The notes under the pieces: model-generated
Seen by the model: the letters and a program-made list of their open reading frames with translations, nothing else
Databases searched by the model: none
Told to the model about the DNA's origin: nothing
Translations under genes and position numbers: made by a program
Part shown: positions 63,581 through 64,000 of the stretch, piece by piece
How positions within the stretch are numbered: the stretch's first letter is position 1
Layout: every line of letters starts with the position of its first letter
DNA from: an uncultured Pelagibacteraceae bacterium
GTDB taxonomy: Bacteria; Pseudomonadota; Alphaproteobacteria; Pelagibacterales; Pelagibacteraceae
Direction: 5' to 3'
DNA: 64,000 bases
Assembly (NCBI GenBank): GCA_902595595.1
Contig: CACJQX010000001.1
Coordinates: 1 to 64,000 of the forward strand

Positions 63581-64000
63581 TGATTAAAAAACTTATTACT
63601 TTATTTAAATTAGGAAGAAAAATTGCAAAATCAGATATTTTAAAAATTGCATCAAAATTTAAAAAACCTCCTTTAGCTGTAACAATATTATTCCAAATTT
63701 TATCTATTTCATTTGAAAAAAAGGAACAAAATAATTTAATTGAAGATGATGGTGCAAGACTATCTAGGTCATTAGAATCTATGGGTACAACTTTTATTAA
63801 ACTTGGACAATTTCTTGCTACTAGACCTGATATTATTGGAGAAGAATTATCTTTAAAGCTAGAAAAACTTCAGGATCGATTACCACCTTTTTCAATTCAT
63901 GAAGCAAAAGAAATTATTAAAGAAGATCTTGGAATTGATGCATTTAATTCAATAATAGATTTAAGTGAGCCAGTTGCTGCTGCATCAATTGCACAAGTCC
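63580..64000 (+). CDS. ubiB: UbiB-family protein (partial, runs off window end)
   Basis: MIKKLITLFKLGRKIAKSDIL...LSRSLESMGTTFIKLGQFLATRPDIIGEELSLKLEKLQDRLPPF...EPVAAASIAQV; ATG overlaps ubiE stop. Confidence 0.93.
   Translation, partial: MIKKLITLFKLGRKIAKSDILKIASKFKKPPLAVTILFQILSISFEKKEQNNLIEDDGARLSRSLESMGTTFIKLGQFLATRPDIIGEELSLKLEKLQDRLPPFSIHEAKEIIKEDLGIDAFNSIIDLSEPVAAASIAQV

Overview
The window is a compact, very AT-rich, gene-dense chromosomal segment. Gene content, codon bias and conserved gene order (thrS-infC-rpmI-rplT-pheS-pheT-lepA; rpsT-dnaA-dnaN; tlpA/argH-lptM-lysA; CobS/CobT with a J-domain protein and BolA; fdxA-CarD) suggest a streamlined marine alphaproteobacterium of the SAR11/Pelagibacter type. 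That assignment is inference only. It carries mostly housekeeping genes: translation, gyrB, dnaA/dnaN, gltBD, pyruvate dehydrogenase, aro, arg and lys biosynthesis, ubiquinone, a TAXI-TRAP transporter, and three tRNAs (Ser-GGA, Arg-ACG, Leu-CAA). There is one small accessory block: a nucleotide-sugar dehydrogenase, two glycosyltransferase-like genes and a PQQ dehydrogenase at 11.1-16.1 kb. I saw no CRISPR array, integrase, transposase, phage module or rRNA. Best second-look items: (1) a 30-aa Lys/Arg-rich peptide gene missing from the ORF track, built on a perfect 12-bp x3 repeat, with a palindromic upstream element, convergent to a CarD-family gene that itself has a long Lys-rich N-terminal tail; (2) tail-to-tail gene pairs that repeatedly share a 4-nt YTAR double stop; (3) an AceE-type PDH E1 with an N-terminal lipoyl domain; (4) aroK broken at a G8 run; (5) a tRNA-Arg / 32-aa membrane peptide / thioesterase arrangement; (6) repeats upstream of dnaA. 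I do not see a clearly new multi-gene defence or metabolic system.
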